A stretch of 64,000 nt of DNA from Kitasatospora terrestris (GCF_039542905.1 NZ_BAABIS010000001.1:5022001-5086000), one strand, 5' to 3'; counted from the first letter of the stretch, positions 33,184 through 40,619 are shown. Notes: generated by a model not told the origin, from the letters alone. A program made the numbers and translations.

Positions 33184-33734
33184 CCGCATTGGAGATGCGC
33201 GCCGCCCGGCCGGATGAGCTCGGCTTGGTCGAGGACCTGCTGGCGGGCGCTTCGGAATGGCTTGCCTCGCTGGGGAGCGATCAGTGGCAATTCCCGCCCC
33301 GCCGTGAGCGGTTGATCGAGTCAATGAGCCGAGGTGAGTGCTTCCTTGCCTCTCTTGACGGTCGGGTCGTCGGCACGTTGACCGTTGACGAGCAGGCTGA
33401 CCCGGAGTTCTGGCAGCCGGGCGACGAACCCGAAACGGCGCTGTACGTGCACCGGATGGCGATCGCCCGGGATGCGGCGGGACAGGCGCTCGGGGCCCGG
33501 ATGCTCGACTGGGCGGCCGGCCGCGCGGCGGCTGTGGGCAAGTCGCGGCTCCGGCTCGACGCGTGGAAGACCAACCCCGCGCTTCACCGGTACTACCGGG
33601 GACAGGGCTTCAACCTGCTTCGGACTGTTGACCTGCCGCATAGGCAGTCCGGGGCGCTCTTCGAGCGGGAGGTGGGCCGCCAGCCGGGGCTGCCTGCGGG
33701 CGGTCAGGTGGTTTCCCGCGCTGACCAGAGATGA
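33180..33734 (+). CDS. GNAT family N-acetyltransferase, element-borne
   Basis: 184 residues from GTG 33180, overlapping the regulator stop by four bases. GNAT fold: RAARPDELGLVEDLLAGASEWL at the start, LYVHRMAIARDAAGQALGARMLDWAAGRA as acetyl-CoA motif, and LRLDAWKTNPALHRYYRGQGFNLLRTV. I recall acetyltransferases beside KorSA-like regulators in actinomycete elements. Substrate unknown; coupling suggests it acts with or on the regulator, or counters a toxin-like effect. A strong hairpin follows. Confidence 0.87.
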   Translation: MTALEMRAARPDELGLVEDLLAGASEWLASLGSDQWQFPPRRERLIESMSRGECFLASLDGRVVGTLTVDEQADPEFWQPGDEPETALYVHRMAIARDAAGQALGARMLDWAAGRAAAVGKSRLRLDAWKTNPALHRYYRGQGFNLLRTVDLPHRQSGALFEREVGRQPGLPAGGQVVSRADQR

Positions 33735-33735
33735 G

Positions 33736-33770
33736 CGGAGGGGCTGCGGACGGTGTCCGCGGCCCCTCCG
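33736..33770 (+). terminator. Hairpin terminator after the GntR-GNAT operon
   Basis: CGGAGGGGCTGCGGAC (33736-33751) pairs with GTCCGCGGCCCCTCCG (33755-33770) with one G-T pair. The remaining 33771-34179 stretch has no gene I recognise. Confidence 0.7.
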
Positions 33771-34179
33771 ATTGCTTGCGTGTTACGAGTTTCGCTACTT
33801 CATCAAGGCGCGCACGGCGCGCCAGCGCGCGGCCCTGGCCGCTCGCCGACGCTCCTGTCTTCGCCCCGCTCCGGCGGTGCCCCGGCCGCGCCGGCGGACG
33901 GACGGCAGAGGAGGGCTGAGCCCAGAACCTCGCCTGGGCTGGGGGCGGGCGGCTCCACGGTTTTACCCACCTGCCAGGACCGGGACCCGCACCGAGCAAG
34001 ACAGGGGGCCACTCGGCCAAATTGCGGTCAGGCCCAAGAGCCCTGACCGAGTTGCAGCAGCTTGCGGCCCCCGATCATGATCGACCCAGACCAGACAGGA
34101 CACCGGCCAAAACCGCTCCACCACCCGCGTTCCTGCGGTGTGCCCACCTGCAGGGTGCTCACAGCGCTACGATCCGAAT

Positions 34180-35391
34180 ATGCCTCCCTACATCGTCCGG
34201 AGCATGTCCGGTGCGGCCGATACGTCAGCGCTCATTAGTGCCGCCCAGAGGGCGAAAGGCGGAGGCCTGTCACTCGACCTTTCTGGCACCCACGCCATCT
34301 ACCCCAACGGCGCGGTCCCGATGGCGACAGCATTGGAGTACTTTCGTCAAGAAGGGCTCAGGGTTGCCGCATCGGGCCTCAATGAAAATGTCAGGCGAAC
34401 AAATTTCCTCAACCCCCTCCCCGCCACGCGGAGGAATTTGGACGCCAATCCCCTTAGCAATGTCGTATGGAAGTACAGCAGCGAGACTCAGGCGAATGAT
34501 CTGTGCAACGCTTTCATTAGGATGCTCGAAGAGAACGCACTGTGCGAAGACGGTGTAATCGAGTCGCTAAATTGGTGCCTATTTGAGGTTCTCGACAATG
34601 TATTTCAGCATAGTCATGCAGATTGCGGCTATGCGATGATGCAGATCCATCGAAAGAATAGGCTCTGCACCGTTGCCGTATCAGACTATGGCATCGGAAT
34701 CCATAAATCATTCATCGAGAGTCAAGTATATTCGGCCAAGAATGCATATGAAGCCATCATGCTGGCCGTGCAAGAGAAAGTCACCAGCAAGGCCAAGAAC
34801 ATGGGCAACGGCCTGTACGGCCTGATGCGAGTCGTCGGGCTGAACCGGGGGAGCCTGCAAATCCGATCAGGGCGAGGATGGCTGGAGTTCCAGGATGGAA
34901 GCCTCAAGGGCGACTGCTCCTATTCGGTGCCACTTCTCGATCTCAACGATCACCATGGCACAACAGTGGATTGGCAGCTAGATCTAAGTCGCCCAGTGAG
35001 CCTGGTCGAGGCGCTCAACTTCCCAGAGCCAAACCTTCTGCTTGAGCGGATCGAGGACGAGGCCGGGGAGCATAGAATCAGTGTGGCTGAATTTGAAGAA
35101 GGACTAGGCACCAGGCGCTCGGCCGAGCAAGTTCGAACGAAGTTGGTAAACTACCTGAATCTAGGCGCGCCGCGCCTAATTCTGGACTTCAGTGGCGTAA
35201 ATGTCGTTTCCTCAAGCTTTGCCGATGAAGTTCTAGGAAAGTTGGCGCTTGAAATGGGCATCGTGGCATTCATCAACCGGTTTAATCTGGAGGGGATGAC
35301 GCCGACCGTCACTGCCATTGTGAACCGAGCAATCTCTCAGCGAATCGCTGAGGGGGATCTTGGAACTCCCGGCTCGTCGGCGAGGCGCTAG
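34180..35391 (+). CDS. STAS-like / GHKL ATPase / STAS-like (DUF4325-type) fusion protein, element cargo
   Basis: 403 residues from ATG 34180. Residues 28-65 (LSLDLSGTHAIYPNGAVPMA) resemble a STAS strand-helix unit. Residues 125-265 form a GHKL ATPase: N box FEVLDNVFQH (Glu136, Asn140, His143), G1 box DYGIGI (Asp169, Gly171, Gly173), G2 box GNGLYGL (209-215). Residues 297-395 fit the STAS-like DUF4325 type: LILDFSGVNVVSSSFADEVLGKL. The serines at 344-346 fall where SpoIIAA-type anti-anti-sigma factors carry the phosphorylated Ser. Kinase and substrate-like modules in one chain suggest a self-contained partner switch or ATP-driven sensor; output unknown. Codon use (AGG, CTA, ATT, GTA) is unlike the chromosome, indicating foreign origin. 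Confidence 0.8.
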   Translation: MPPYIVRSMSGAADTSALISAAQRAKGGGLSLDLSGTHAIYPNGAVPMATALEYFRQEGLRVAASGLNENVRRTNFLNPLPATRRNLDANPLSNVVWKYSSETQANDLCNAFIRMLEENALCEDGVIESLNWCLFEVLDNVFQHSHADCGYAMMQIHRKNRLCTVAVSDYGIGIHKSFIESQVYSAKNAYEAIMLAVQEKVTSKAKNMGNGLYGLMRVVGLNRGSLQIRSGRGWLEFQDGSLKGDCSYSVPLLDLNDHHGTTVDWQLDLSRPVSLVEALNFPEPNLLLERIEDEAGEHRISVAEFEEGLGTRRSAEQVRTKLVNYLNLGAPRLILDFSGVNVVSSSFADEVLGKLALEMGIVAFINRFNLEGMTPTVTAIVNRAISQRIAEGDLGTPGSSARR

Positions 35392-35445
35392 CGAACGCCC
35401 GGGGCGCGCCGAGCTGGGTGTCTAACGGCGTTACAGCGGCCCCGC

Positions 35446-35635
35446 GTGGAGCCCAAGGGCCGCTTGTCCAACGTGAAGTGGGACCAGCTCCGGAACCTGG
35501 TGCGCCGGTACATCTCGCACGAGCTGGACCAGTGGGAACACTGGCGTGTCGAGACACCGTACGGGGCCGGTGTACGTGACTCTCACCAACGCGATGCCGC
35601 CCCACGTTCCACCAGAGCTGTTCCGCACGGTGTAG
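35446..35635 (+). pseudogene. Frameshifted remnant of a small hypothetical gene
   Basis: From GTG 35446 one frame reads VKWDQLRNLVRRYISHELDQ, then WEHWRVETPYG, a well-formed protein-like start. Near 35567-35572 the sense moves to another frame, which continues PVYVTLTNAMPPHVPPELFRTV and stops at 35633-35635. Together they would give a coherent protein of about 62 residues of a type I faintly recall from Streptomyces, so one indel has broken it. A sequencing error cannot be excluded. The rest of 35392-36003 shows no gene. Confidence 0.5.
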
Positions 35636-36003
35636 GCGGGCGCGTGTCCCAACCGTGCCCGAGCGGGCGGGCGAGAGCGACAAACCACGGTCAATGGCGA
35701 CCTGCGGTCGGGCCGGGCGAACCGGCCGGACGGTCAGCATGACTGCAGGTGAAAGCGGCTGGTGGATCAGCTTAGCAGCGAGATTCCCAAGCTCAGAACG
35801 CACTCCCAGGTTCGACTTCGATCATTAGGACTCCACCACCCGCGTGGTCAAGGTGCTCCACGGATCGGCCATCATATGCGTCTAACCTGTCACTAAGCGG
35901 CACTGGCCGGCCATTATCTGTCGATCCGGCCCATCGGCGTGACGGCGGCCATCTCCGGGCCCTAAGAAGTGCTCATCGCGCCTAGCAATTCTTAGGAGTC
36001 CCT

Positions 36004-36378
36004 GTGACTACGATCGCTGAAGAGATGAACACGCTCCGGCTCCGGAGGCTCAAGATCCTGGATGACTACCACCAGGCTCAGGGGAGGCTGCGACGGGGTG
36101 TGGATGCCCTGCTCCGAGAAGTCGACAACGAGATCCGGCAGCTGGGGGACCGAAGCTCCAGCCTGCCGTGCCTTGTGCGATGCACCCCGGGGCCGAGTCT
36201 GACCGTCTACCACTCGGCCGACGCCCCATGCGGGCGAGTACACGACCGCCGCAATTTCCGGGAGATGCCAGAGGTTGAAGCCATGGATGCGTCGCCGCAC
36301 GTATACCTGGAACGTTGTACGGCTTGCTATTGGCGAAGTGCTGCTACCACCCACGGGAAGCGGCTCCTGAACGCCTAG
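36004..36378 (+). CDS. Small Cys-containing hypothetical protein
   Basis: 124 residues from GTG 36004, with AGGAG five bases upstream. The first 50 residues form a charged helix (EEMNTLRLRRLKILDDYHQAQGRLRRGVDALLREVDNEI). The second half holds five cysteines (56, 60, 76, 105, 108) and several histidines, including CTAC near the end, which could bind zinc. I do not recognise a family. Lies in the cargo part of the island between the ATPase fusion and the converging XRE-ImmA operon. Confidence 0.55.
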   Translation: MTTIAEEMNTLRLRRLKILDDYHQAQGRLRRGVDALLREVDNEIRQLGDRSSSLPCLVRCTPGPSLTVYHSADAPCGRVHDRRNFREMPEVEAMDASPHVYLERCTACYWRSAATTHGKRLLNA

Positions 36379-36638
36379 ACGCCCATCACAACGCAGTGCC
36401 CTCCTCGTGGCCGACCAGCTGGTACCTAGCGGGGAAACGGCAAGGTGCCCACTCCTGCCCCGGATCGGCGAGTGCGCTGGTCAGCGGTCGGCTGGTGCTG
36501 TCACCCTCAAGCTGGGCATCGACCGTGCCGCAGTCGTGCCAGGTCGGGCGGCACGCCACGGTCAGCCGGGACACTAGCGGGCCGGCTCGCCGGTCTCGGT
36601 AGAAGCGGCATCGGCGCAGGTCATGACAGGTGAGCATG

Positions 36639-36659
36639 GCCCGCCTTCTGGAGGCGGGC
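36639..36659. terminator. Hairpin between the cargo genes
   Basis: GCCCGCCT (36639-36646) pairs exactly with AGGCGGGC (36652-36659) over five bases. It stands in the 355-base gap between converging genes and probably ends transcription of the XRE-ImmA gene. No gene is supported in 36379-36733. Confidence 0.5.
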
Positions 36660-36733
36660 ATCTACTGTCGATGGCTTGACTTCGGGCATTGAGACTCCAC
36701 CATCCGTAGCGACGCGCACTCGCCAGCGGTCCG

Positions 36734-37822
36734 TCAAGCTTGGACCAGGCGCAGCTGTGGCTTCGCAGAACTTGATGCTTCGCTTCCCCCGTCGAGAGCT
36801 AGTGGCACCAAACCGAATACATGCATATTTAGCTCATCGACGGTGAGATTCAAGTCGCGCGCCATGGTCAAGGGTGAGATTTTTTCGGACCTCAAAACAG
36901 AAAATACCTTGCCGAGTAGTTGGGAGCTCTCCCGGCGAATTCCGTTTGGCTCCCCGCTGCGGTATCCCATCTGTGAAAGCTGCTTCACGGACGTTCGATA
37001 CCCCCACTCGGAGATGAGCTCCATGTCTCGGAGGCGGTAGGCTAGCGCGACAGCGGCCACTTCCCATTTGCGCTTTGCGCTAAGAATTCTTGCCGTGTCA
37101 GCACTGTGAAGCATTTGGGCATGCAGGCCGGATCGAGGCATCAAGAAGGCTGAGGCGAACTGTTGGGCCTCCTGCTCTGCATCCGGGCCGTGCGGAATTC
37201 TATGCTCTGCATGAAGAACCAAATGTCCAAGTTCGTGAGCTGCATCAAACCTGCCTCGCTCGCCACTCTTTTCGAGGTTCAGGACCACGAAAGGTCGAGT
37301 TCGCTGCCATCGAAAAGAGAATGCATCTACGACGGAGCAGTCGCTCGCGAGTGAAAAAACCCTAACGCCGTGAGCTTCGAGAAGATGCACCATGTTAGGA
37401 ATCGGCGCTTCGCCGAGTCCCCATAGCGCCCGAACTCGCTCGGCAGCATCTTCCGGAGATAGGTGAGGGAGCGTCGGTACATCGGACTTCGGAAGACTGA
37501 AGAGATGCTCGATCCAGTCGTTGATCTCTACGGCGATCCGGCCGGCGCTCCGCGCAGAGTCCCGATCAAGTGCGCTTATCTTTGAGGGCGCCCGGAAGCT
37601 GATGGCGTCGACTTCAATCTCGTCGACGTCGGATGCCAGGAAGAATGACACAGGCAGCTCAAGAGCCCGGGCCAGAGACTCGATTGTCTCTGGTGCCGGG
37701 TTCTTGTGGCCATTTTCAAAGGCCGTCAAGCTGCGGGTCGATACACCCGACATCTTGGCAAGGCTGGCAAGTGTCATGCGCCGCCTCTTCCGCGCAAGGA
37801 TCAATCGCGAAGAAGTCAGCAT
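36734..37822 (-). CDS. XRE-family regulator fused to ImmA/IrrE metallopeptidase
   Basis: 362 residues. XRE helix-turn-helix at about 4-62 (LILARKRRRMTLASLAKMSGVSTRSLTAFENGHKNPAPETIESLARAL), then a linker, and an ImmA/IrrE peptidase domain with the zinc motif HELGH at 196-200 and the third-ligand region EAQQFASAFLMP at 218-229. Such fusions cleave or sense repressors and control mobile elements, stress responses or toxin-antitoxin modules. The gene follows its partner by 26 bases in one operon behind a perfect inverted repeat, the likely binding site. Catalytic residues intact. Less G/C-rich than the backbone. Confidence 0.9.
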   Translation of the reverse strand: MLTSSRLILARKRRRMTLASLAKMSGVSTRSLTAFENGHKNPAPETIESLARALELPVSFFLASDVDEIEVDAISFRAPSKISALDRDSARSAGRIAVEINDWIEHLFSLPKSDVPTLPHLSPEDAAERVRALWGLGEAPIPNMVHLLEAHGVRVFSLASDCSVVDAFSFRWQRTRPFVVLNLEKSGERGRFDAAHELGHLVLHAEHRIPHGPDAEQEAQQFASAFLMPRSGLHAQMLHSADTARILSAKRKWEVAAVALAYRLRDMELISEWGYRTSVKQLSQMGYRSGEPNGIRRESSQLLGKVFSVLRSEKISPLTMARDLNLTVDELNMHVFGLVPLALDGGSEASSSAKPQLRLVQA

Positions 37823-37848
37823 GACACTCTCTCCTAAAAAGTAGTGCT

Positions 37849-38511
37849 TTAGATCGCCCCCCGGAAGCCCACCGGAACGTCAACGGCGGGGCCTTCCAAT
37901 ACCGCGTCCAGCTTCTTGATGTCGAATTGAGGACCGGCGAACGGGTTGTCCGGCAAGATGATGCGCTCTTGCCATGTGTCGACGTACTTGCCGTGCATCT
38001 CAACAGGCATGGAAAGCTCGAAGGAGAGTCCCTCCTCGCCGGACTTGTACAGCAAAAACCATGTGGGGATTGCATTGATTTCCTGGTCATCGACCGGAAA
38101 TCCAGGCAACGAGAACAGGGGTAGCTGCTCGAAGTTCCGCTGGACCAGCTTTGCTACTGCTGCACCCTTCGGGTTCTTTGAGCGCACGTCCCCGGACCAG
38201 GCCGCGTCCTCATCGCCAACCTTACCGGAACCGCTCACGGCGGTGATCGCGAACCTCCGCGACGGGTGAATGCAACGCAAGATGGTCTGGGAGTTGCTGT
38301 AAGTCCACCCGTGACGCTCCTGACGTTCCCGGAAAAACCGGTTTGTGCGGGACCAGAACACGTACCCGGCCATGCCGGGCGAGTCCATGTCGGTGCAGAG
38401 GCGGGCCTCGGCAGCCGCAGCTTCGAGCGGACGGTGCAGGTCGCGGGGAGCCAAGTCGAGGCTCTGCAGGCGCGCAACTGCGTTGACGCCCACGTGAAGC
38501 ACGGGGTCCAT
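37849..38511 (-). CDS. Unknown partner protein of the XRE-ImmA regulator
   Basis: 220 residues from ATG 38511, with GGAGGTGGC just before. No membrane helix or signal. Notable stretches: GYVFWSRTNRFFRERQERHGWTYSNSQTILRCIHPSRRFAITAVSGSGKVGDEDAAWSGDVRSKNPKGAAV and FPVDDQEINAIPTWFLLYKSGEEGLSFELSMPVEMHGKYVDTWQERIIL. I do not recognise a family. First gene of the XRE-ImmA operon, which suggests a regulator-effector pair: this protein as effector, toxin or target, controlled by the metallopeptidase fusion. That role is inference from position. Confidence 0.75.
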   Translation of the reverse strand: MDPVLHVGVNAVARLQSLDLAPRDLHRPLEAAAAEARLCTDMDSPGMAGYVFWSRTNRFFRERQERHGWTYSNSQTILRCIHPSRRFAITAVSGSGKVGDEDAAWSGDVRSKNPKGAAVAKLVQRNFEQLPLFSLPGFPVDDQEINAIPTWFLLYKSGEEGLSFELSMPVEMHGKYVDTWQERIILPDNPFAGPQFDIKKLDAVLEGPAVDVPVGFRGAI

Positions 38512-38527
38512 GCCACCTCCTGTGTCA

Positions 38528-38569
38528 GTTCCAAAAATCGTACCTCATCTGAGGCGGGATTTTTGGAAC
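38528..38569. promoter_or_regulatory. Perfect 12-bp inverted repeat operator of the XRE-ImmA operon
   Basis: GTTCCAAAAATC (38528-38539) is exactly inverted at 38558-38569; the 18-base centre holds a smaller palindrome, CCTCATCTGAGG. On the operon strand a TACGAT -10-like hexamer overlaps the inner arm, 27 bases before the start codon. Binding by the XRE protein would block the promoter. Confidence 0.7.
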
Positions 38570-38629
38570 CAGCAAGATCGAACGTTAGTTCCTATTTCCT
38601 GCGCTGGTCAAGGTCTGAGGGGAACAAGT

Positions 38630-38659
38630 CACGGCCCCGGCGGGTGAGCCGGGGCCGTC
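38630..38659. terminator. G/C hairpin near the right end of the island
   Basis: ACGGCCCCGGC (38631-38641) pairs with GCCGGGGCCGT (38648-38658). Upstream of the XRE-ImmA promoter; probably insulates it from outside transcription. Confidence 0.5.
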
Positions 38660-38718
38660 TGTGGGCCGTGCGACGTAAGCCGAAAGCAACCAACGTTGAC
38701 GGTTGATGACAGCAAAAA

Positions 38719-38761
38719 GGCTGGTCAGCGGGGTGGGCGAGGGCCCAGCCGCTGACCAGCC
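38719..38761 (-). terminator. Intrinsic terminator of mrp, carried by the element
   Basis: GGCTGGTCAGCGG (38719-38731) is exactly inverted at 38749-38761. On the mrp strand the stem is followed by TTTTT, a classical factor-independent terminator. It lies on the element side of the right attachment core. Confidence 0.8.
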
Positions 38762-38771
38762 CGGTGCTTGA

Positions 38772-38784
38772 TCAGAACTTGTTC
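38772..38784. other. Right attachment site core (attR) inside the mrp stop region
   Basis: TCAGAACTTGTTC, the complement of AAC AAG TTC TGA with one more G: the last codons and the stop of mrp. Identical to 28287-28299. The reading frame of mrp is complete, so integration restored its end. Confidence 0.8.
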
Positions 38785-39932
38785 TTGGGGGTGAGGCCCA
38801 GGGACAGGCCGGAGAGGCCGCGCTGGCGGCCGCCGAGCTTGCCGGCGACGGCGCGCAGGGCGGCGCCGGCCGGGGAGTCGGGGGCGGCCAGGACGACCGG
38901 GCGGCCGTCGTCGCCGCCCTCGCGCAGGCGGACGTCGATCGGGATCGAGCCGAGCACCGGGACGGTCGCGCCGACCGAGCGGGTGAGCGCGTCGGCGACG
39001 GTCTGGCCGCCGCCGGTGCCGAAGACGTCGATCATCTCGTCGCAGTGCGGGCAGGGCATGCCCGACATGTTCTCGATGACGCCGACGATCTTCTGGTGGG
39101 TCTGCAGGGCGATCGTGCCGGCCCGCTCGGCCACCTCGGCGGCGGCCATCTGCGGGGTGGTGACGATCAGGATCTCGGCGTTGGGGACCAGCTGGGCGAC
39201 CGAGATGGCGATGTCGCCGGTGCCCGGCGGCAGGTCGAGCAGCAGGACGTCGAGGTCGCCCCAGTAGACGTCGGCGAGGAACTGCTGGAGGGCGCGGTGC
39301 AGCATCGGGCCGCGCCAGACGACGGGCGCGTTGCCGGGGGTGAACATGCCGATCGAGATGACCTTCACGCCGTTCGCGGACGGCGGCATGATCATGTCCT
39401 GGACCTGGGTGGGCCGGCCCTCGACGCCGAGCATGCGGGGCACGCTGTGGCCGTAGATGTCGGCGTCGACCACGGCGACCTTGAGGCCGTCGGCGGCCAT
39501 CGCGGCGGCCAGATTGACGGTCACCGAGGACTTGCCGACGCCGCCCTTGCCGGAGGCGACCGCGTAGACCCGGGTCAGGGTGCCGGGCTTGGCGAACGGG
39601 ATCTCCCGCTCGGGGGCGCCGCCGCGCAGCAGCGTGGAGAGCTCGCGGCGCTGCTCGTCGCTCATCACGTCCAGCTCGACGGCGACCGAGGTCACGCCGG
39701 GGACGGCGGACACCGCGTCGGTGACCCGCTGGGTGATGGTCTCGCGCATCGGGCAGCCGGAGACGGTCAGGTAGACGCCGACGCTCACCGCGCCGCCGTC
39801 GGCGATCCCGACGGATTTCACCATGCCGATCTCGGTGATCGGGCGGTTGATCTCCGGGTCGTGCACGGTCGCCAGGGCCTCGCGGACGGATTCCTCCGTC
39901 ACACCGGCCGCAACCTCAGTCTCGTTGGCCAT
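38772..39932 (-). CDS. mrp: Mrp/ApbC/NBP35-family iron-sulfur carrier P-loop ATPase
   Basis: 386 residues. Amino-terminal MIP18/DUF59 domain (about 12-85, with TVSGCPMRETI holding a conserved Cys), then a ParA-like ATPase with deviant Walker A SGKGGVGKSS (127-136) and the CPHC motif near 290 that binds a bridging cluster between two subunits. Delivers Fe-S clusters to apoproteins. Its 3' end is the integration target of the element and still encodes PKNKF before the stop. Together with the DUF1003 and MgtE-N genes it forms a minus-strand group. Confidence 0.95.
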   Translation of the reverse strand: MANETEVAAGVTEESVREALATVHDPEINRPITEIGMVKSVGIADGGAVSVGVYLTVSGCPMRETITQRVTDAVSAVPGVTSVAVELDVMSDEQRRELSTLLRGGAPEREIPFAKPGTLTRVYAVASGKGGVGKSSVTVNLAAAMAADGLKVAVVDADIYGHSVPRMLGVEGRPTQVQDMIMPPSANGVKVISIGMFTPGNAPVVWRGPMLHRALQQFLADVYWGDLDVLLLDLPPGTGDIAISVAQLVPNAEILIVTTPQMAAAEVAERAGTIALQTHQKIVGVIENMSGMPCPHCDEMIDVFGTGGGQTVADALTRSVGATVPVLGSIPIDVRLREGGDDGRPVVLAAPDSPAGAALRAVAGKLGGRQRGLSGLSLGLTPKNKF

Positions 39933-39989
39933 GCCTTGATGGTACGGCGCCGCGGAAAAGCGCCTGACCCATCGGTGGCGTGCCGCCGG

Positions 39990-40619
39990 TCACAACGCTT
40001 CGGAGGATTCCTTCTGCCCGTCCAGCTCCTTGAGCAACTGCTGCAGTTCGGAGCGAATGAAGTCGCGGGTGGCGACCTCGCCGAGGCCCTGCCGGAGCGC
40101 GGCGACCTCGCGGGTGAGGTACTCGGTGTCGGCGATGTTGCGGTCCGAGCGGGCCCGGTCCTGCTCCATGTTGACCCGGTCGCGGTCGTCCTGCCGGTTC
40201 TGCGCGAGCAGGATCAGCGGCGCGGCGTACGAGGCCTGCAGGGAGAGCATCAGGGTGAGGAAGATGAAGGGGTAGTCGTCGAAGTGGACGGCGTCGGGCA
40301 GCAGGGTGTTCCAGACCACCCAGGCGATGATCACGACGGTCATCCAGACGATGAACCGCCCGGTGCCGAGGAAGCGGGCGATCCGCTCGGAGAGCTTGCC
40401 GAACGCCTCCGGGTCGTAGGTCGGCAGGGTGATCAGCCCGGGCCGGCCGGTGCGCGGCTGGTCGAGCCGGACCCGGCCGGTGCCGGTCGTGGTCTCCGGC
40501 CGCCGGTCCCGGCCGCCCTCGCGGGCGCGCAGCTCGCGCAGCTGGCGCAGCTCCCGCAGCTCGCCCTGGATCCGCTGGCGGGGGGAGTCCTCGCGGCGCC
40601 CCTTGCGGTCAGCGTCCAC
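39990..40619 (-). CDS. DUF1003 family membrane protein
   Basis: 209 residues from GTG 40619. A charged start (rich in Arg/Glu) is followed by KLSERIARFLGTGRFIVWMTVVIIAWVVWNTLLPDAVHFDDYPFIFLTLMLSLQASYAAPLILLAQNRQDDRDR, the DUF1003 core with two membrane helices and the conserved APLILLAQNRQ. A helical tail ends the protein. Unknown function. Its start overlaps the end of the upstream MgtE-N/CBS gene by 11 bases, so translation is probably coupled. Confidence 0.92.
   Translation of the reverse strand: MDADRKGRREDSPRQRIQGELRELRQLRELRAREGGRDRRPETTTGTGRVRLDQPRTGRPGLITLPTYDPEAFGKLSERIARFLGTGRFIVWMTVVIIAWVVWNTLLPDAVHFDDYPFIFLTLMLSLQASYAAPLILLAQNRQDDRDRVNMEQDRARSDRNIADTEYLTREVAALRQGLGEVATRDFIRSELQQLLKELDGQKESSEAL

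Larger units (their letters stand above)
28287..38784. mobile_element. Integrative element inserted at the 3' end of mrp (about 10.5 kb)
   Basis: Bounded by two copies of TCAGAACTTGTTC at 28287-28299 and 38772-38784. Integrase and excisionase lie at the left end; the right copy is the stop codon and last codons of mrp. Inside are a GntR/KorSA-like regulator, an overlapping GNAT gene, two small HTH or unknown genes, and cargo of lower G+C. Regulator, GNAT and int/xis resemble actinomycete integrative and conjugative elements of the pSAM2 type, but I find no replication initiator and no FtsK/TraB-like gene, so it looks like a reduced or mobilisable derivative. Confidence 0.85.

Noticed and set aside
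36386..36661. 91-codon minus-strand open frame with several cysteines
   Set aside because: It has no ribosome binding site, and its first codons lie in a hairpin that looks like a terminator. Without homologues it is not supported.
38622..38629. GAACAAGT resembling part of the attachment core near the right end
   Set aside because: Only eight bases match, in the opposite orientation; chance is likely.
28340..38771. tRNA gene as the integration target
   Set aside because: No cloverleaf or tRNA 3' end is visible at either attachment core; the right core is the mrp coding end.
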